Assembly: GCA_003641645.1 (NCBI GenBank) | Contig: QNAZ01000052.1 | Span: 1-6,246, forward strand | DNA from: Thermodesulfobacteriota bacterium | GTDB taxonomy: Bacteria; Desulfobacterota; Thermodesulfobacteria; Thermodesulfobacteriales; Thermodesulfobacteriaceae | DNA: 6,246 nucleotides | Direction: 5' to 3' | Shown here: in pieces, positions 5,886 to 6,246 of the stretch | Layout of the letters: each line of letters starts with the position of its first letter | How positions within the stretch are numbered: the stretch's first letter is position 1 | Program-made: the position numbers and the translations under genes | The notes under the pieces: model-generated | The model's database searches: none | Seen by the model: only the letters and a program-made list of their open reading frames with translations | Told to the model about the DNA's origin: nothing

Positions 5886-6246
5886 TTATAATAAACCTTC
5901 TTTTTCATACTGTTTAAGTTTGTTTCTTAAGGTTCTCACAGTAATTCCTAAAAGTTCAGCAGCTCTGGTTTTATTTCCCTTACATAATTCTAAAGCTTTA
6001 AAAATAGCTTCTTTTTCAAGCTCTGATAATGGTTTTATTTCTGTAAAATTTTTTGCAAAATCTGTGCCTGTATTTGGAAAAGAAATTTCTTGAGAAAAAG
6101 GATCTACAAGATTTTTAAAATCTATTAATTTATTTTCACATGTAAGCACAGCTCGTTCAATCATATTTTTAAGCTCCCTTACATTTCCTGGAAAAGAGTA
6201 GTTCTTCAAAAAAATTAAAGCTTTTTCTGTGAATCCTTTTATATTC
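5886..6246 (-). CDS. Sigma-54-dependent flagellar transcriptional regulator, C-terminal part (cut by window edge)
   Basis: This is the C-terminal end of an NtrC-family enhancer-binding protein, which activates sigma-54 RNA polymerase by ATP hydrolysis. The frame is open to the window edge and gives 119 whole codons. A TTG at 6209 could be mistaken for a start, but the twelve upstream residues (NIKGFTEKALIF) continue the family sequence, so it is an internal Leu. Visible residues 19-25 are PGNVREL, the sensor II motif at the end of the AAA+ domain, followed by MIERAVL. After a linker of about 45 residues comes a Fis-type helix-turn-helix (about 78-113) with NKTRAAELLGI and VRTLRNKLKQY. The RTLRNKL recognition helix is common in flagellar regulators of the FlrC/FlgR/FleR type. 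The GAFTGA loop, Walker motifs and any receiver domain lie outside the window, so whether it is a response regulator cannot be seen. The stop codon is 9 nt before flgB, which suggests co-transcription and control of this operon or later flagellar genes. Confidence 0.93.
   Translation of the reverse strand, partial: NIKGFTEKALIFLKNYSFPGNVRELKNMIERAVLTCENKLIDFKNLVDPFSQEISFPNTGTDFAKNFTEIKPLSELEKEAIFKALELCKGNKTRAAELLGITVRTLRNKLKQYEKEGLL
5901..6014 (-). other. Fis-type helix-turn-helix of the sigma-54 regulator
   Basis: This segment encodes the DNA-binding domain (LEKEAIFKAL, then NKTRAAELLGI, then VRTLRNKLKQY). It matches the HTH_8/Fis arrangement that binds upstream enhancer sites in NtrC-family activators. 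No candidate enhancer can be assigned within the window. Confidence 0.88.

Noticed and set aside
6207..6209. TTG as the start of a small 107-residue Fis-like DNA-binding protein
   Set aside because: The frame is open upstream to the window edge and the preceding residues (GFTEKALIF before the PGNVREL region) match the end of the AAA+ domain, so this is the tail of a longer regulator.
1..6246. Plus-strand genes or a hidden non-flagellar system
   Set aside because: Every stretch is accounted for by minus-strand flagellar genes with intact family motifs, no plausible plus-strand coding region was found, and the gaps total under 50 nt.

Overview
The window is a contiguous, single-direction block of flagellar basal-body and type III export genes, all on the minus strand, so transcription runs from position 6246 down to 1. 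In transcription order it holds the C-terminal end of a sigma-54 enhancer-binding regulator (cut by the window edge), then flgB, flgC, fliE, fliF, fliG, fliH, fliI, and the first 53 codons of a probable fliJ (cut by the other edge). The ends of adjacent genes range from an 11-nt overlap to a 21-nt gap. There is no non-coding stretch large enough for a separate promoter region, no RNA gene, no mobile element, no CRISPR array and no visible terminator.

Layout: 6246-5886 is the regulator tail, with the end of its AAA+ module (PGNVREL) and a Fis-type DNA-binding helix-turn-helix. 5876-5068 holds the proximal rod proteins FlgB and FlgC. 5054-4767 is FliE, the rod/MS-ring adaptor. 4745-3195 is the MS-ring protein FliF and 3191-2181 the rotor-switch protein FliG. 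2188-1463 is FliH, 1473-157 the export ATPase FliI, and 160-1 the start of FliJ. The operon therefore encodes an early assembly module: the MS-ring and its attached rotor protein, the ATPase complex docking beneath it, and the first substrates exported to build the rod. A sigma-54 activator sits directly upstream and is probably co-transcribed.

Organism (inference): the DNA is AT-rich, very roughly 30-35% GC by eye. The coding strand is purine-rich, arginine is frequently AGA, and the proteins are rich in Lys, Glu and Ile. These traits suggest a low-GC, probably thermophilic bacterium. A sigma-54 regulator heading flgBC-fliEFGHIJ fits the Thermodesulfobacteriota / former Deltaproteobacteria style of flagellar cluster (a Thermodesulfobacterium-like organism is a reasonable guess), with Aquificota as an alternative. 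The sequence alone does not settle this.

I found no previously undescribed system. Every gene belongs to a well-known flagellar family. The points most worth a second look are an exceptionally regular glycine-zipper-like repeat in FliH, the regulator abutting its likely target operon, a TTG start for fliH inside the end of fliG, and gene overlaps confined to the fliG-fliH-fliI-fliJ part.
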